Shown: positions 28,337 to 40,985, numbered from the stretch's first letter. The stretch: DNA of 64,000 bases from Stutzerimonas nitrititolerans (GCF_003696285.1 NZ_RFFL01000001.1:402224-466223); one strand, 5' to 3'. Numbers and translations are program-made. The notes: generated by a model from the sequence alone, not told the origin.

Positions 28337-29494
28337 ATGAATATCACCCCTTACGTGCAGCGCCTGGTCTTTCTCACCCTGCTGATAGTCGTGCCGGCCG
28401 CATGGGCCGCGCCGATCATCCCTTCAGCACCCCAGCTGGCAGCTAAGTCCTACGTGCTGATGGATGCCGCCAGCGGTGAGGTGCTGGTCGAGGATGCCGG
28501 CGATGAGCGCCTACCTCCGGCGAGCCTGACCAAGCTGATGACGGCCTACATCGCCACCCTGGAAATCAAGAAGGGCCAGATCGCCGAGAGCGACATGGTC
28601 ACGGTCAGCGAGAAGGCCTGGCGTACCGGTGGTTCGCGGATGTTCATCCAGGTCAACACCCAGGTTTCCGTGGACGACCTGCTGCACGGCATCATCATCC
28701 AGTCGGGCAACGACGCCAGCGTCGCCATGGCCGAATACATCGCCGGCAGCGAGGAAGCCTTCGCCGACCTGATGAACAGCACGGCGCAGCGCCTGGGCAT
28801 GACCAACAGCCACTTCATGAACGCCACCGGCCTGCCGCACCCGGAGCACTACTCCTCGGCGCGGGACATGGCCAAGCTGGCGCGGGCGATCATCGATGAA
28901 GACCCCGAGCACTACGCTATCTATGCCCAGAAGGAATTTTTCTGGAACAACATCAAACAGCCCAACCGCAACCTGCTGCTGTGGCGCGACAAGACGGTCG
29001 ATGGGCTGAAGACCGGCCACACCGAGGAGGCCGGCTACTGCCTGGTAGCCTCCGCGGTGCGCGATGGCATGCGTCTGATTTCCGTGGTGTTCGGCACTGC
29101 CAGCGAGCAGGCCCGCGCCGCCGAAACTCAGAAGCTGCTGACCTACGGTTTCCGCTTCTTCGAGACCCGTACCTTCTATGAGAAGGGTGTCGAGCTGGCG
29201 CAGCCCAAGGTCTGGAAAGGCCAGCAGGACAAGGTGGCTGCCGGCCTTGCCAAGGACCTGACGCTCACCTTGCCGCGCGGGCAGTTGGACAAGCTGGAAG
29301 CCGGCATGACCTTCAAATCCAACCTCATCGCGCCGATCCAGCAGGGCGACGTGATCGGTACGGTCGAGGTCAAGCTCGAGGACAAGGTGCTGCACAGCAC
29401 CGACCTGATCGCTCTGCAAAGCGTGGAAGAGGGTGGGCTGTTCCGGCGGTTCTGGGATAGCATTCGCCTGTTCTTCTTCGGCCTGTTCAACTGA
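28337..29494 (+). CDS. dacC: D-alanyl-D-alanine carboxypeptidase (PBP5/6 type)
   Basis: Removes the terminal D-Ala from peptidoglycan pentapeptides. The 385-residue protein has a cleavable signal (to about AWAAP), the peptidase S11 domain with SxxK (SLTK, Ser63), SxN (SGN) and KTG motifs, a PBP5-type C-terminal beta domain, and an amphipathic C-terminal helix ([13 protein letters not shown]) that anchors it to the inner membrane. The start has an AGAGAGA ribosome binding site. P. aeruginosa calls this locus dacC (PBP5). The 62-base gap after rlpA may hold its own promoter. Confidence 0.95.
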   Translation: MNITPYVQRLVFLTLLIVVPAAWAAPIIPSAPQLAAKSYVLMDAASGEVLVEDAGDERLPPASLTKLMTAYIATLEIKKGQIAESDMVTVSEKAWRTGGSRMFIQVNTQVSVDDLLHGIIIQSGNDASVAMAEYIAGSEEAFADLMNSTAQRLGMTNSHFMNATGLPHPEHYSSARDMAKLARAIIDEDPEHYAIYAQKEFFWNNIKQPNRNLLLWRDKTVDGLKTGHTEEAGYCLVASAVRDGMRLISVVFGTASEQARAAETQKLLTYGFRFFETRTFYEKGVELAQPKVWKGQQDKVAAGLAKDLTLTLPRGQLDKLEAGMTFKSNLIAPIQQGDVIGTVEVKLEDKVLHSTDLIALQSVEEGGLFRRFWDSIRLFFFGLFN

Positions 29495-29558
29495 TATCTC
29501 TCGTGCGCGCCATGGCCAACCGCCAGGCGCGTGCGCGGATCACGAGTCCGTCACCGCC

Positions 29559-29840
29559 ATGATCGATAGCAACAACCCGCAAGCGCCAAAGATCGAATTC
29601 CCCTGCGAGCGTTACCCGGTCAAGGTGATCGGTGACGCCGGCGAGGGCTTCACCGAGCTGGTCGTCGAGGTGATCAGGCGTCACGCGCCCGATCTCGACG
29701 AAACGTCGCTGGTGGTGCGCGACAGCCGCAACGGGCGCTTCCTTTCCCTGCAGATCCTGATCACCGCTACCGGGGTCGATCAGCTACAGGCCATCAACAA
29801 CGAGCTGCGCGCCACAGGGCGCGTGCACATGGTGCTCTGA
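29559..29840 (+). CDS. YbeD/DUF493 family protein
   Basis: A 93-residue ACT-like small protein of the YbeD (DUF493) family. It has [17 protein letters not shown] near the N terminus and ends with the family's typical RVHMVL. Function is unknown, although the gene is nearly always between dacA/dacC and lipB in gammaproteobacteria, as here. The start at 29559 ([11 protein letters not shown]) gives family length; a longer frame overlapping the dacC end is rejected. lipB begins 34 bases downstream. Confidence 0.9.
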   Translation: MIDSNNPQAPKIEFPCERYPVKVIGDAGEGFTELVVEVIRRHAPDLDETSLVVRDSRNGRFLSLQILITATGVDQLQAINNELRATGRVHMVL

Positions 29841-29874
29841 TGGACCAGGTGGGTCGCCAGGCGGCCATTCGACC

Positions 29875-30522
29875 ATGAGCGGCGCCAGTCTCGGCGTGCG
29901 CGAGCTCGGTCTGGTCGAATATCTGCCGACCTGGCAGGCCATGCAGCACTTCACCAACAACCGTGGCCCGCAGACCGCCGACGAGGTCTGGCTGCTGCAG
30001 CACCTGCCGGTGTTCACCCAGGGCCAGGCGGGTAAGGCCGAGCACCTGCTGCTGCCCGGCGACATCCCCGTGGTGCAGGCCGATCGTGGTGGCCAGGTGA
30101 CCTATCATGGCCCCGGCCAGTTGGTCGGCTATCTGTTGCTCGACGTGCGGCGACTGGGCTTCGGTGTGCGGGAACTGGTCAATCGTATCGAGCACAGCCT
30201 GATCGACCTGCTCGCCGGCTATGGTATCGAGGCTGCGGCCAAACCCGATGCGCCGGGCGTCTACGTCGATGGCGCAAAGATCGCTTCCCTGGGTCTGCGC
30301 ATTCGCAACGGCCGTTCCTTCCATGGCCTGGCGCTCAACGTCGACATGGATCTCGAACCCTTCCAGCGCATCAATCCCTGTGGCTATGCGGGGCTGAAGA
30401 TGACCCAGTTGCGTGACCTGGTGGGGCCGGTCGACTTCGCTGAAGTAATGGGCCGGTTGCGTGGAGAGCTCGTCCAGCAGCTCGGCTACACGCAGCAGCA
30501 GACGCTGACGGGCGCAATATAG
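29875..30522 (+). CDS. lipB: octanoyl-ACP:protein N-octanoyltransferase LipB
   Basis: Moves octanoate from acyl carrier protein to the lipoyl domains of 2-oxoacid dehydrogenases and the glycine cleavage H protein. The 215-residue product has the family motif [15 protein letters not shown], the catalytic Lys in DGAKIASLG and the catalytic Cys in RINPCGYAG. It is the last gene of the proA-to-lipB plus-strand series and faces lipA, the next enzyme in the pathway, across a strong terminator. Confidence 0.97.
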   Translation: MSGASLGVRELGLVEYLPTWQAMQHFTNNRGPQTADEVWLLQHLPVFTQGQAGKAEHLLLPGDIPVVQADRGGQVTYHGPGQLVGYLLLDVRRLGFGVRELVNRIEHSLIDLLAGYGIEAAAKPDAPGVYVDGAKIASLGLRIRNGRSFHGLALNVDMDLEPFQRINPCGYAGLKMTQLRDLVGPVDFAEVMGRLRGELVQQLGYTQQQTLTGAI

Positions 30523-30576
30523 AGCGTCAAGTCGGGCGTTTGCTTATCCAATGTGAGCGGGATGTACGGATATGAA

Positions 30577-30612
30577 AACGCCTGCCCCAGGCGAAGCCCA
30601 GGGGCAGGCGTT
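30577..30612. terminator. bidirectional terminator between lipB and lipA
   Basis: AACGCCTGCCCC (30577-30588) and GGGGCAGGCGTT (30601-30612) form a perfect 12-bp stem with a 12-base loop in the convergent lipB-lipA gap. Read on the minus strand the stem runs into TTTTCAT, which suits lipA termination. Confidence 0.8.
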
Positions 30613-30623
30613 GTTCGGCCCGA

Positions 30624-31676
30624 TCAGTTCAGATTGAGGGTCGGAATCAGGTTGCTGTCGAACGGCTGGCCCGGCACTGGCACCGGAGCGGCCAGGCCCA
30701 GGTTGTTCTTCTCGAAAACCCGGTCGGCTCGGTAGCTGGAGCGCACCAGCGGGCCGGCGGCGACTTCCATGAAGCCCTTTTCCAGGCCGATATCGCGCAA
30801 ACGGTTGAATTCTTCCGGGCTGACCCAGCGTTTGACCGGCAGGTGATGGCGGGTCGGCTGCAAGTACTGGCCGAGGGTGAGGATGTCCACGCCGATGGCG
30901 CGCAGGTCATCCATGGTCTGCAGCACTTCTTCGTCGCTTTCGCCCAGGCCCAGCATCAGGCTGGTCTTGGTCAGCAAATCCGGGCGATGGCGCTTGGCGT
31001 GTTCCAGCACGAGCAGGGTCTTCTCGTAGCCGGCGCGGGGGTCGCGCACTTCATGGGTCAGGCGTTTGACCGTCTCAACGTTTTGCGCGAAGACTTCCAG
31101 GCCGGAGTCCGCCACGCGTTCGATGGCTTGCAGGTCCCCGTCGAAGTCCGGGGTCAGGGCCTCGACTACCACCTGCGGGGTGCGCTCCTTGATGGCGCGC
31201 ACACAGGCGGCGTAGTGTGCGGCACCGCCGTCGTCCAGATCGTCCCGATCCACCGAGGTCAACACGATATAGCGCAGCGCCATCAGCTCTACCGACTTGG
31301 CGGTGTTCTGTGGCTCCTCCTGGTCCAGCCAGCCATTGGGATTGCCGGTATCCACCGCGCAGAAGCGGCACGCCCGGGTGCACACCGAGCCCATCAGCAT
31401 GATGGTGGCGGTACCGTTGGACCAGCATTCGCCCATGTTCGGGCAGTGGGATTCCTGGCACACGGTGCTCAGCCGATGTTCGCCGACATTGCGCTTGACT
31501 GCTTCGAAACGGCTGCCGCTGGGAGCCTTGACTCGCAGCCACTTGGGCTTGGGCTCGAACACCTGGGGTTCGCTCGAGGCGCGGCGCTTCTGTCCGTCCT
31601 TGATCGCGGTAATGCCCTGAGTGGTGCGGAATTTTTCGCCGCTGGCAACGGTTTTGGGCTGGGAGATATCGGACAT
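30624..31676 (-). CDS. lipA: lipoyl synthase LipA
   Basis: Radical-SAM enzyme that inserts two sulfurs into octanoyl groups to make lipoate. The 350-residue protein has both iron-sulfur motifs: the auxiliary cluster Cys set in [13 protein letters not shown] and the SAM cluster CTRACRFC, and the C-terminal RSSYR segment that holds the conserved Arg-Ser-Ser. The start [10 protein letters not shown] at 31676 is preferred; an ATG two codons upstream (31682) is possible. It converges with lipB and carries its own upstream region. Confidence 0.97.
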   Translation of the reverse strand: MSDISQPKTVASGEKFRTTQGITAIKDGQKRRASSEPQVFEPKPKWLRVKAPSGSRFEAVKRNVGEHRLSTVCQESHCPNMGECWSNGTATIMLMGSVCTRACRFCAVDTGNPNGWLDQEEPQNTAKSVELMALRYIVLTSVDRDDLDDGGAAHYAACVRAIKERTPQVVVEALTPDFDGDLQAIERVADSGLEVFAQNVETVKRLTHEVRDPRAGYEKTLLVLEHAKRHRPDLLTKTSLMLGLGESDEEVLQTMDDLRAIGVDILTLGQYLQPTRHHLPVKRWVSPEEFNRLRDIGLEKGFMEVAAGPLVRSSYRADRVFEKNNLGLAAPVPVPGQPFDSNLIPTLNLN

Positions 31677-31857
31677 CGGCAATCTGGGCTCCGCTAGAGG
31701 CTCCGTGGACGAGGCGGCTCGTGGCCGCCGCGCAGTTTATCACAGGCACTGACCGTTGATTGAGGGTGGTGCTGGACCGGGACGCCCGCGTCCCATGACT
31801 GCACGAGGTGTTCCCGCAGGGCAGGGAACGATCATCGGTCGAAGCAACCGCCTCTGA

Positions 31858-33183
31858 TCAGCTCTGCAGATGGCTGCTGAACTGACCTACCGCGTCCACG
31901 ACCTGCTTGGCGCCCTGCTGGATCTCGATGATCACCGCGCCGGCTTCGCTGGCCAGTTGCAGTCCCTGCTCGGCCTGCTCGGCCTGCTCGCGGCCGCTGG
32001 CCATGCTCTGCACCGCGGCATGCGCCAGGTTCTGATTCTTCTGAACCACGTCGACGATTTCCTCGGTGGCCTGGCTGGTACGCCCGGCCAACTGGCGCAC
32101 CTCGTCGGCGACCACCGCGAAGCCGCGACCCTGATCGCCGGCGCGGGCCGCCTCGATTGCCGCGTTGAGGGCCAGCAGGTTGGTCTGGTCGGCGATGCCG
32201 CGAATGGTCTGCATGATGGTGCTGATCAGCTGCGACTGCTTGTCCAGGGCCTCGATACCAGCGGCGGCTTCCTGGACCTTCTCGACGATCTGTTGCATCA
32301 CGTCCAGCGTCTGCTGCACCACGGCAGCGCCCTTGTCGGCGCTCTGGTCGGTCTTGCGGGAAATGTCGTAGGCGATGCCGGCGGCTTCCGAAACGGCTTG
32401 TTCCTGATTGACCTGGTCGGTGATCAGGGTGGCGAACTTGACCACCTTGTAGAGCCTGTCATGGGCATCCAGCACCGGGTTGTAGGAGGCTTCGAGCCAT
32501 ACGGTACGGCCCATGCTGTCGAGGCGCTTGAAGCGCCCGGCGACATACTCGCCGCGGTTGAGTTGCGCCCAGAAATCGCGATATGCCGGCGAATCGCGCT
32601 CCTCGGGTGAGCAGAACAGCTGATGGTGCTTGCCCTGGATCTGCTCCAGGCGATAGCCCATGGTGCGCAGGAAGTTTTCGTTGGCGGTGACCACCTCACC
32701 GGTCAGCTTGAACTCGATCACCGCCGTGGAGCGCAGCAACGCCTTGATCAGGCTCTCGTGCTCCTTGGCGGTGGTGATGGTGGCGGTCAGGTCGTTGGCG
32801 CAGAGCGTGAAGTACTGCAATTTGCCAAGACCGTTGTTCACCGGCTGCCAGATGGCGCGCAACCAGGCCTCTTTGCCATCGCCGCACAACAGGCGAAAGG
32901 CTCCGCTCCAGTGTTCCGGGTTGCGCAGGGCTTTCAGCAACGCCGGATGATTGGGATGGCTGCGGAACGAGTCGGGGATCAGTTCGTCCAGCGCGCGACC
33001 GATCAACGCCTCCCTGCGGTAGCGCAAAGCCTCGAGGAGATTGTCGTTGGCGAAACGAACCCGGCCCTCGGGGTCGAATTCGAGCACCAGCATTTCGCTG
33101 TAGAGCGAGTCCTTGATCTGCCGGGTGCTGGAGAGTTCGTCCTGCATCTCGGCCAGCTGCTGCTTGAGACGACCGTTGAACAT
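31858..33183 (-). CDS. PAS-PAS methyl-accepting chemoreceptor, BdlA-like
   Basis: A soluble chemoreceptor of 441 residues without membrane helices. It has two PAS domains (about 25-125 and 145-245) followed by a short MCP signalling domain. The MCP tip includes [18 protein letters not shown] and [15 protein letters not shown]. The layout and size match BdlA, the P. aeruginosa biofilm-dispersion protein, and the Aer-2-like cytoplasmic receptors, so a role in sensing redox, energy or c-di-GMP state is likely, but orthology to BdlA needs a tree. The start [10 protein letters not shown] at 33183 gives the BdlA-type N terminus. Confidence 0.85.
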   Translation of the reverse strand: MFNGRLKQQLAEMQDELSSTRQIKDSLYSEMLVLEFDPEGRVRFANDNLLEALRYRREALIGRALDELIPDSFRSHPNHPALLKALRNPEHWSGAFRLLCGDGKEAWLRAIWQPVNNGLGKLQYFTLCANDLTATITTAKEHESLIKALLRSTAVIEFKLTGEVVTANENFLRTMGYRLEQIQGKHHQLFCSPEERDSPAYRDFWAQLNRGEYVAGRFKRLDSMGRTVWLEASYNPVLDAHDRLYKVVKFATLITDQVNQEQAVSEAAGIAYDISRKTDQSADKGAAVVQQTLDVMQQIVEKVQEAAAGIEALDKQSQLISTIMQTIRGIADQTNLLALNAAIEAARAGDQGRGFAVVADEVRQLAGRTSQATEEIVDVVQKNQNLAHAAVQSMASGREQAEQAEQGLQLASEAGAVIIEIQQGAKQVVDAVGQFSSHLQS

Positions 33184-33333
33184 GGGCCGCGATCTCCATG
33201 AAGAAATCCGATAAAGGTGTCTTTGTTTCGGCAATTCGGCGGGGCTCTTGAGATTGCAGACGAATATTCGGCTTTGTGCAATCAGACCGGGCGAAAGGGA
33301 AGAGGAGTGATAGAGGCTGTAGGGGCCCGAATC

Positions 33334-33368
33334 CTTGCTGGCGATGACCTTGGCGGGTCGCCAGCAAG
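33334..33368 (-). repeat. 11-bp inverted repeat downstream of the SltB-type gene
   Basis: CTTGCTGGCGA (33334-33344) pairs perfectly with TCGCCAGCAAG (33358-33368). It lies just beyond the minus-strand stop at 33380. There is no U-tract, and the sequence resembles the GCCAGCAAG extragenic palindromes common in Pseudomonas, so it is either a REP-type element or a weak terminator. Confidence 0.5.
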
Positions 33369-33379
33369 CATTTGGTGGG

Positions 33380-34675
33380 TCAGCGTACGCTGCGCAAGCG
33401 TCCCAGTAGTTCCTGGGTCGGGTGCCCGTCGGCGGGCCAGCCCAGCTGCTGCTGGAAGCCGCGGATGGCCTTGCGCGTATTGGCGCCGATGATGCCGTCC
33501 GGGGTACCGGTGTCGAAGCCCTGGGCCAGCAGGCGTTCCTGCAGCTCCAGGCGTTCGGAGCGGCTCAGTGGCTGCTCGCCGCGCGGCCAGCTGCCGGCCA
33601 CCTGGCCTTTGCCTTGGAAGCTTTCCGACAATAGACCGATCGCCAGGGCGTAGGCCGAGGAGTTGTTGTAGCGCAGGATGGCGCGGAAGTTGTCGAGCAC
33701 CAGGAAGGCTGGTCCACGGTGTCCCGCTGGAAGCAGCAGGCTGGCGCTGACGTCCTGCTGACCGGCGGGCAGGCCGCTCACACCGAGTTGTCGCCATTCG
33801 GCCAGCGGCTTGCGGATGCTGCTGTCAGCCAGGGCGTAATCGAATTTTTCCGGTAGCCGGACTTCGAAGCCCCAGGGCTGGTTCGTTTTCCAGCCCGATG
33901 CCTGCAGATAGTGCGCCGCCGAGGCGAGCGCATCGGTGGCGCTGTTCCATATATCGCGCCGGCCGTCGCCGTCGAAATCCACCGCATGGGTGTTGTAAGT
34001 GGTCGGAATGAACTGGGTCTGCCCCATGGCGCCGGCCCAGGAGCCGCGCATGCGGGCGGGGCTGACATCGCCGCTCTGGATGATTTCCAGCGCCGCGAGT
34101 AGTTGGCTCTTGGCGAAGGCGGGGCGGCGGCCCTCATGGGCCAGGGTGGCCAGCGAGCGGATCACCGACTTGTCGCCCATGATCTGGCCGAAGCTGCTTT
34201 CCAGGCCCCAGATGGCGACCAGTGCCTCGCGGTCCACGCCATAGCGCGCTTCGATGCGTGTGAGCGTGGCCGCGTGCTCGTCAAGCAGGCGTTGGCCGTT
34301 GCGTACGCGCTGGGGGGAGATCGCACCTTCGAGGTACTGCCAGACCGGACGGGTGAATTCCGGCTGGCTGCGATCAGCTTCGATCACGCTGGGATCCGGC
34401 TGCACACCGGCAAAGGAACGCTCGAAAGTATCGGCCGTGATGCCGGCGGCCAGCGCCTCTTCACGAAACTGTTCACGCCATTCGCTGAAGCTGGGCTGGG
34501 TGGTTTCGACGATAGCATCGGCAACGCTGTTCTCGCCGGGTTGGTCGAGCCGTGTGACGTCACTGGCCAGGCTGGACTGCGCAAGCGGTTCCGCCGCGCA
34601 GGCGACGACCAGGCTCATCGCCGAGCCGGCAACGAGGGTACGCAGAAAGAGGACGGGAACGAAGGTGTAATGCAT
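33380..34675 (-). CDS. lytic murein transglycosylase with peptidoglycan-binding domain (SltB type)
   Basis: A 431-residue family-3 lytic transglycosylase. It has an N-terminal export signal ([20 protein letters not shown]) and the segment [11 protein letters not shown], which could be a lipobox, so it may be lipid-anchored. The catalytic Glu is in [13 protein letters not shown] and the family signature is [18 protein letters not shown]-terminal PG-binding domain (about 365-430) has [19 protein letters not shown]. This arrangement matches P. aeruginosa SltB2/SltB3-type enzymes. Together with sltB1 it gives two MltB-family enzymes in 8 kb. Confidence 0.9.
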   Translation of the reverse strand: MHYTFVPVLFLRTLVAGSAMSLVVACAAEPLAQSSLASDVTRLDQPGENSVADAIVETTQPSFSEWREQFREEALAAGITADTFERSFAGVQPDPSVIEADRSQPEFTRPVWQYLEGAISPQRVRNGQRLLDEHAATLTRIEARYGVDREALVAIWGLESSFGQIMGDKSVIRSLATLAHEGRRPAFAKSQLLAALEIIQSGDVSPARMRGSWAGAMGQTQFIPTTYNTHAVDFDGDGRRDIWNSATDALASAAHYLQASGWKTNQPWGFEVRLPEKFDYALADSSIRKPLAEWRQLGVSGLPAGQQDVSASLLLPAGHRGPAFLVLDNFRAILRYNNSSAYALAIGLLSESFQGKGQVAGSWPRGEQPLSRSERLELQERLLAQGFDTGTPDGIIGANTRKAIRGFQQQLGWPADGHPTQELLGRLRSVR

Positions 34676-34736
34676 GCACCAGTCTCGAAAGCATCGACGG
34701 TCGCAGACCTTATCACGCTTTCGCTGGCTTGGGTTT

Positions 34737-34895
34737 TCAGGCCGCCAGAAGGACCGAAGCCTCCCAGCCGGTGGACTGGGAGGCTTCGCGGCGATAGCTG
34801 CCTTTGCCTTTTTTCGGTGTTTCCTGGCGACTGCGGAACAGGGGCTGCGCCACCAGTGTTTTGGCCTTGTTGGGCCGTTTGCGGCTTTTTGCCAT
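34737..34895 (-). CDS. arfA: alternative ribosome-rescue factor ArfA
   Basis: ArfA rescues ribosomes stalled on non-stop mRNA by recruiting release factor 2 when tmRNA is lacking. This 52-codon gene encodes the conserved core as QPLFRSRQETPKKGKGSYRR (residues 17-36), the family's LFR-x-R and KKGKGSY signature, after a basic N terminus MAKSRKRPNK. A 13-bp hairpin lies inside the coding region over codons 36-47, just after the functional core. In E. coli the arfA mRNA is cut or terminated at such a hairpin, so ArfA is made from a non-stop mRNA and accumulates only when tmRNA fails. The same logic is inferred here. Confidence 0.88.
   Translation of the reverse strand: MAKSRKRPNKAKTLVAQPLFRSRQETPKKGKGSYRREASQSTGWEASVLLAA
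34755..34788 (-). promoter_or_regulatory. regulatory hairpin inside arfA
   Basis: CGAAGCCTCCCAG (34755-34767) and CTGGGAGGCTTCG (34776-34788) form a perfect 13-bp stem with an 8-base loop within the arfA reading frame. There is no U-tract on the minus strand after it, which favours cleavage by a double-strand RNase such as RNase III over simple intrinsic termination. Confidence 0.75.
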
Positions 34896-35024
34896 GTGCG
34901 TGTCCTCTGTGGTTCGGGAACTGGGCGCATCATAGGCATCGTGCAAAAAATGTCCAGCGGACAGCGGTCGAATGAATTCGACCCTACGGGGCATGATCCG
35001 AAAGCATGTACAGGGCTACGGTAG

Positions 35025-35042
35025 GGCCGAACCCGTTCGGCC
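35025..35042 (-). terminator. hairpin downstream of holA
   Basis: GGCCGAAC (35025-35032) and GTTCGGCC (35035-35042) form an 8-bp inverted repeat just beyond the minus-strand holA stop. A second small dyad, GGTCGAA-TGAA-TTCGACC, lies at 34966-34983. Neither has a clear U-tract. Confidence 0.4.
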
Positions 35043-35048
35043 AGCAGG

Positions 35049-36077
35049 TTAAAGCCTGATTCGCCGTCCGCTCAACTGCAGGCAGAGGTTGCTCAGGCCG
35101 ATCCAGGGATCGCCTTCGGCCTGTCCCTTTATCTGCTCGTCGATGAGTTGCGCTGCCATCAACAATCGCTGCCAGCCCGCGACGTCGTGGCGTTGCAGGG
35201 CCTTGCTGACCAACGGACGGCGCTTGTCCCAGACGGGCGGACGCGCCTGACTGAAAGCGCGCTCCAGCGGTACGCCCTGAGCGTACTGCTGGGCGATATT
35301 GGCCAGCAGGCGCAGTTCCCGGGCCAGGGCCCAGAGAATCACCGGGGCTTCGATGCCTTCGCCGCGCAGCCCTTCGAGCATGCGCAGGCTGTGTTCGGGA
35401 TGGCCCTGCAGCGCGGCATCGATCAGCCCGAAGACATCGTAGCGGGCGCTGTCGGCGACGGCTGCCTGCACCGTATCGGCGGTTACCCGGCCATCTTCGG
35501 CCAGCAGCTTGAGCTTCTCGATTTCCTGGGCGGCGGCCAGCAGGTTGCCTTCGACCCGCGCGGCGATCAGCTCCAATGCTTCCTGGTCGGCGGCCAGCCC
35601 CGCCTGGGACAGGCGCTGGCGAATCCATTGCGGCAGCTGTGCCGCATCCACAGGCCAGACCTGCAGAAACTGCACGTCCTTGCCGTCGATCAGCGCCTTG
35701 GCCCACTTGGTCTTCTGCGTGCTGCCGTCGAGCTTGGGCAGGCTGATCAGCAGCACGGTGTCCTCGGCCGGCCGCGCGAGGTAATGCAGCAGCGCGGCCG
35801 CGCCCTTGTCGCCGGGCTTGCCGCTGGGGATGCGCAGTTCCAGCAGGCGCCTTTCAGCGAACAGCGAAAGATTGGCGCCGGCCTCGAGCAACTGGCCCCA
35901 ATCGAAGCCGCTCTCGACGCTGAGTACCTGGCGCTCGCTGAACGCCTGCTGGCGACAGGCCGCACGGATGGCGTCGCAGGCTTCCTGGCAGAGCAGGTGT
36001 TCGTCGCCGCTGACCACATAGACAGGTGCGAGCGAGCCTTGCAGGTGTTTGCCGAGTTGGGCGGGGGGCAGTTTCAT
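35049..36077 (-). CDS. holA: DNA polymerase III delta subunit HolA
   Basis: Clamp-loader subunit that opens the beta sliding clamp. The 342-residue product has the family N terminus MKLPPAQLGKHLQGSLAPVYVVSGDE, the AAA-like fold without a Walker A motif, and the C-terminal oligomerisation region. It is 36 bases downstream of lptE on the same strand; leuS-lptE-holA is a conserved gammaproteobacterial order, and cotranscription is expected. Confidence 0.95.
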   Translation of the reverse strand: MKLPPAQLGKHLQGSLAPVYVVSGDEHLLCQEACDAIRAACRQQAFSERQVLSVESGFDWGQLLEAGANLSLFAERRLLELRIPSGKPGDKGAAALLHYLARPAEDTVLLISLPKLDGSTQKTKWAKALIDGKDVQFLQVWPVDAAQLPQWIRQRLSQAGLAADQEALELIAARVEGNLLAAAQEIEKLKLLAEDGRVTADTVQAAVADSARYDVFGLIDAALQGHPEHSLRMLEGLRGEGIEAPVILWALARELRLLANIAQQYAQGVPLERAFSQARPPVWDKRRPLVSKALQRHDVAGWQRLLMAAQLIDEQIKGQAEGDPWIGLSNLCLQLSGRRIRL

Positions 36078-36113
36078 GGAGGGAAGACGGGAGCCGCCAG
36101 GGCTCCCGGTTCA

Positions 36114-36719
36114 TCACTGATTCGGCAGTTCGACAGGCGATTGCTGCGGTTGCGCGTCGAGCATCCGCTGCTGGGCCTCGAGCGCTTCGGCCTCGGCGCG
36201 CGCCTTGGCTTCGGCGGTGGCCTGCAGCGCGTCGAGTTGAGCCTGACTGACGCGCTGGACGCGCATCACCAGTTGCTGCAGCAGCTCGCGACGCATCTCC
36301 TGGCGCAGCTGATCACCTTCCTGGGAGGAGCCGATCAGGTTGTTGCTGTCATGCACGTAGACGCGCTGCACCTCGACACGATCCCGCAGCAGCTGCGTGT
36401 TCTGCGGCCCGCGGAACTCGTAATCGAGGGTGGTGGTGAGCTCGTACTCGGCGCTGCGCGCGGAGCTGGTGTAGCTGGCGGTACGCTGGCGAGTCTGCTC
36501 GTTGGCCAGGTTGAGGCTGTAGCGAGCGCCCGGGTGAACGTGCACGTCGTTGCTTTCGAGCAGGTCCTTCAGTTGCTGGACCGTCTGGCCGTGGCTGTCG
36601 CGGGCCTGCAGGTCGATCTCGGTGAGCGCGAATTCGGCGTCGCCGGTGCCGCGCAACTGGAAACCACAGGCGCTCAGCAACAGCGCCAGGCCCACTACCA
36701 TCAGATTCCGTTTGACCAT
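36114..36719 (-). CDS. lptE: LPS assembly lipoprotein LptE
   Basis: Outer-membrane lipoprotein that plugs the LptD barrel and inserts lipopolysaccharide into the outer leaflet. The 201-residue protein has a lipoprotein signal (MVKRNLMVVGLALLLSACGF, lipobox L-S-A-C) directly followed by GFQLRGTG, the LptE hallmark. The C-terminal region is Gln/Ala/Glu-rich and coiled-coil-like. The start at 36719 is preferred over in-frame codons inside leuS. It lies between leuS (43 bases upstream) and holA. Confidence 0.95.
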   Translation of the reverse strand: MVKRNLMVVGLALLLSACGFQLRGTGDAEFALTEIDLQARDSHGQTVQQLKDLLESNDVHVHPGARYSLNLANEQTRQRTASYTSSARSAEYELTTTLDYEFRGPQNTQLLRDRVEVQRVYVHDSNNLIGSSQEGDQLRQEMRRELLQQLVMRVQRVSQAQLDALQATAEAKARAEAEALEAQQRMLDAQPQQSPVELPNQ

Positions 36720-36762
36720 CTCTGTATCCCCTTTGCCAGCCCCGGCGAGCGCCCGGGCCGTA

Positions 36763-39570
<2,808 letters not shown>

Positions 39571-39616
39571 CTACCCTTGTTCGAGGGGGCGGGACGAACA
39601 AGAGGTAAAGAGAACC

Positions 39617-40057
39617 ATGGGTAAACCACCGCAGGTCGATGAAAGCAATCTGTACGGGCGGGTATTGCAGCGGCTGACAACGGCACTGGAGGAGGCCGAG
39701 CGGCGTGAGGACGATGCGACCGATCTGGAAGTGCGCGGGTTGACCGCCGCGGAGTTCGAGCTGATCCGTGCCTATCTCCAGCAGGATTCGCAATGGTTGT
39801 CCGGCTGGCATGCAGCGGCCGAGGAACAGGCCCAGCTGGCGCGCAATGCCGGCCGACCGGCGCTACGCAGTGCGCTGCGTCAGCATTCGGGCAAGCGGCT
39901 CCGGCAGGTACCTTTTACCTTGCAGCAGACACTCAGCTGCGCCCTCTGCGGCGGCGCCGTGTACTGGCCGCAAGGGCCGGGCCCGGCGGCCTGCAGTGCC
40001 TGTGGTTCGCAACTGCTGCGTGCCAGGCAGCGCGCGCACACCTCTCCCGCCTATTGA
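39617..40057 (+). CDS. zinc-ribbon protein of the YbeL (DUF1451) family
   Basis: A 146-residue protein with an N-terminal charged helical region (YGRVLQRLTTALEEAERRE) and a C-terminal zinc ribbon with two CxxC pairs, CALCGGAVYWPQGPGPAACSAC region at about residues 115-137. This is the layout of E. coli YbeL. Function is unknown. The start at 39617 follows an AGAGGTAAAGAG purine-rich stretch; a longer in-frame version starting near 39368 is rejected. It is divergent from leuS, a position also seen in Enterobacteria. Confidence 0.82.
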   Translation: MGKPPQVDESNLYGRVLQRLTTALEEAERREDDATDLEVRGLTAAEFELIRAYLQQDSQWLSGWHAAAEEQAQLARNAGRPALRSALRQHSGKRLRQVPFTLQQTLSCALCGGAVYWPQGPGPAACSACGSQLLRARQRAHTSPAY

Positions 40058-40165
40058 GACGTTCCCGGTCGGGCGATCGGCCTGGGTGGCTTTCGCTTCG
40101 CTCATGCTTGCGATGCAGCGGGGCCGGGTCCTAGAGTGCCGATTGTCTAGCCACAGGGACCGCGC

Positions 40166-40954
40166 ATGCCGATTCGCTACTTCTTCAAGCACCTCCTGCT
40201 GCCGCCGGGCGGCCTGTTACTGCTGCTCCTCGCGGCCTGGTGGCTGCGGCGGCGCGCACCGCGGTTGTCAGCCTTGTGTTTCGTCGTCGGCCTGGGAGGC
40301 CTGTGGCTGATGAGTCTGCCGGTCATGGTGCAGTGGGCGGCGCAGGCGCTGGAGCGCGAACCGGCGATACCCGAGGCGCAGTGGGCGAGCCTGCACGAGC
40401 AGGCCCAGGCCATCGTCGTGCTGGGTGCCGGTCGGGAACGTGCGGACCCCGCCTGGCAGACCGACCAGCCCGGCCACATCGCGCTGGAGCGCTTGCGCTA
40501 TGCCGCGCGCCTGGCAAAGGCCGCGGAGCTGCCAATCCTGGCCAGCGGCGGCCTGCATTATGGTCAGCCCCCGAGCGAGGCGGCGCTCGCCGCCGAGACG
40601 CTGCAGCGCGATTTCGCCACGCCGGTTCGCTGGCAGGAGGAGCGCAGTCGCACCACCTGGGAAAATGCGGTGCACAGTGCGGCGATGCTCAAGGCGGAGG
40701 GTATCGAACGTATCGTGCTGGTGACTTCCGCCGCGCACATGCCGCGTTCGCGCTGGTGCTTCGAGCAGAATGGAATGACCGTGATCGCCGCGCCCGTAGG
40801 CTTTCTCGGGGTGCCCAACGGCAGGCCGCTGGGTGGCTGGATGCCCGAGGCGAAGGCGGTGTGGCAGAGCGGCCAGTTGCTCAACGAGGCCGTCGGGATG
40901 CTGGTCTATCCGCTCGTTTACGCCGGCGCAGCCGACGACGGCGCTGGAGGCTGA
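40166..40954 (+). CDS. YdcF/ElyC-type DUF218 membrane protein
   Basis: A 262-residue protein with two N-terminal membrane helices (about 10-28 and 35-55) and a DUF218 domain whose first strand reads AIVVLGAGRE. Later motifs include LVTSAAHMPRSRWCF and a C-terminal VYPLVYA. E. coli ElyC, which has this layout, affects peptidoglycan precursor lipid metabolism; SanA and YdcF are relatives. A similar envelope role is inference. The start at 40166 (MPIRYFFKHLLLPPGG) is the standard family start. It converges with srkA across a hairpin. Confidence 0.85.
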   Translation: MPIRYFFKHLLLPPGGLLLLLLAAWWLRRRAPRLSALCFVVGLGGLWLMSLPVMVQWAAQALEREPAIPEAQWASLHEQAQAIVVLGAGRERADPAWQTDQPGHIALERLRYAARLAKAAELPILASGGLHYGQPPSEAALAAETLQRDFATPVRWQEERSRTTWENAVHSAAMLKAEGIERIVLVTSAAHMPRSRWCFEQNGMTVIAAPVGFLGVPNGRPLGGWMPEAKAVWQSGQLLNEAVGMLVYPLVYAGAADDGAGG

Positions 40955-40978
40955 ACGCTGGACGGGTCCAGCGTTCAG
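40951..40978. terminator. convergent terminator between the YdcF-type gene and srkA
   Basis: CTGAACGCTGGAC (40951-40963) pairs with GTCCAGCGTTCAG (40966-40978), a 13-bp stem that starts inside the last codon region of the upstream gene and is followed by GCCGTTTTC. The preceding GCGCTGGAGGCTG resembles the arm of the GGAGGCTGG repeats. Confidence 0.65.
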
Positions 40979-40985
40979 GCCGTTT

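Noticed and set aside
31810..31829. GTTCCC...GGGAAC hairpin beyond the chemoreceptor gene
   Set aside because: Only six pairs and no U-tract; not strong enough to list as a terminator.
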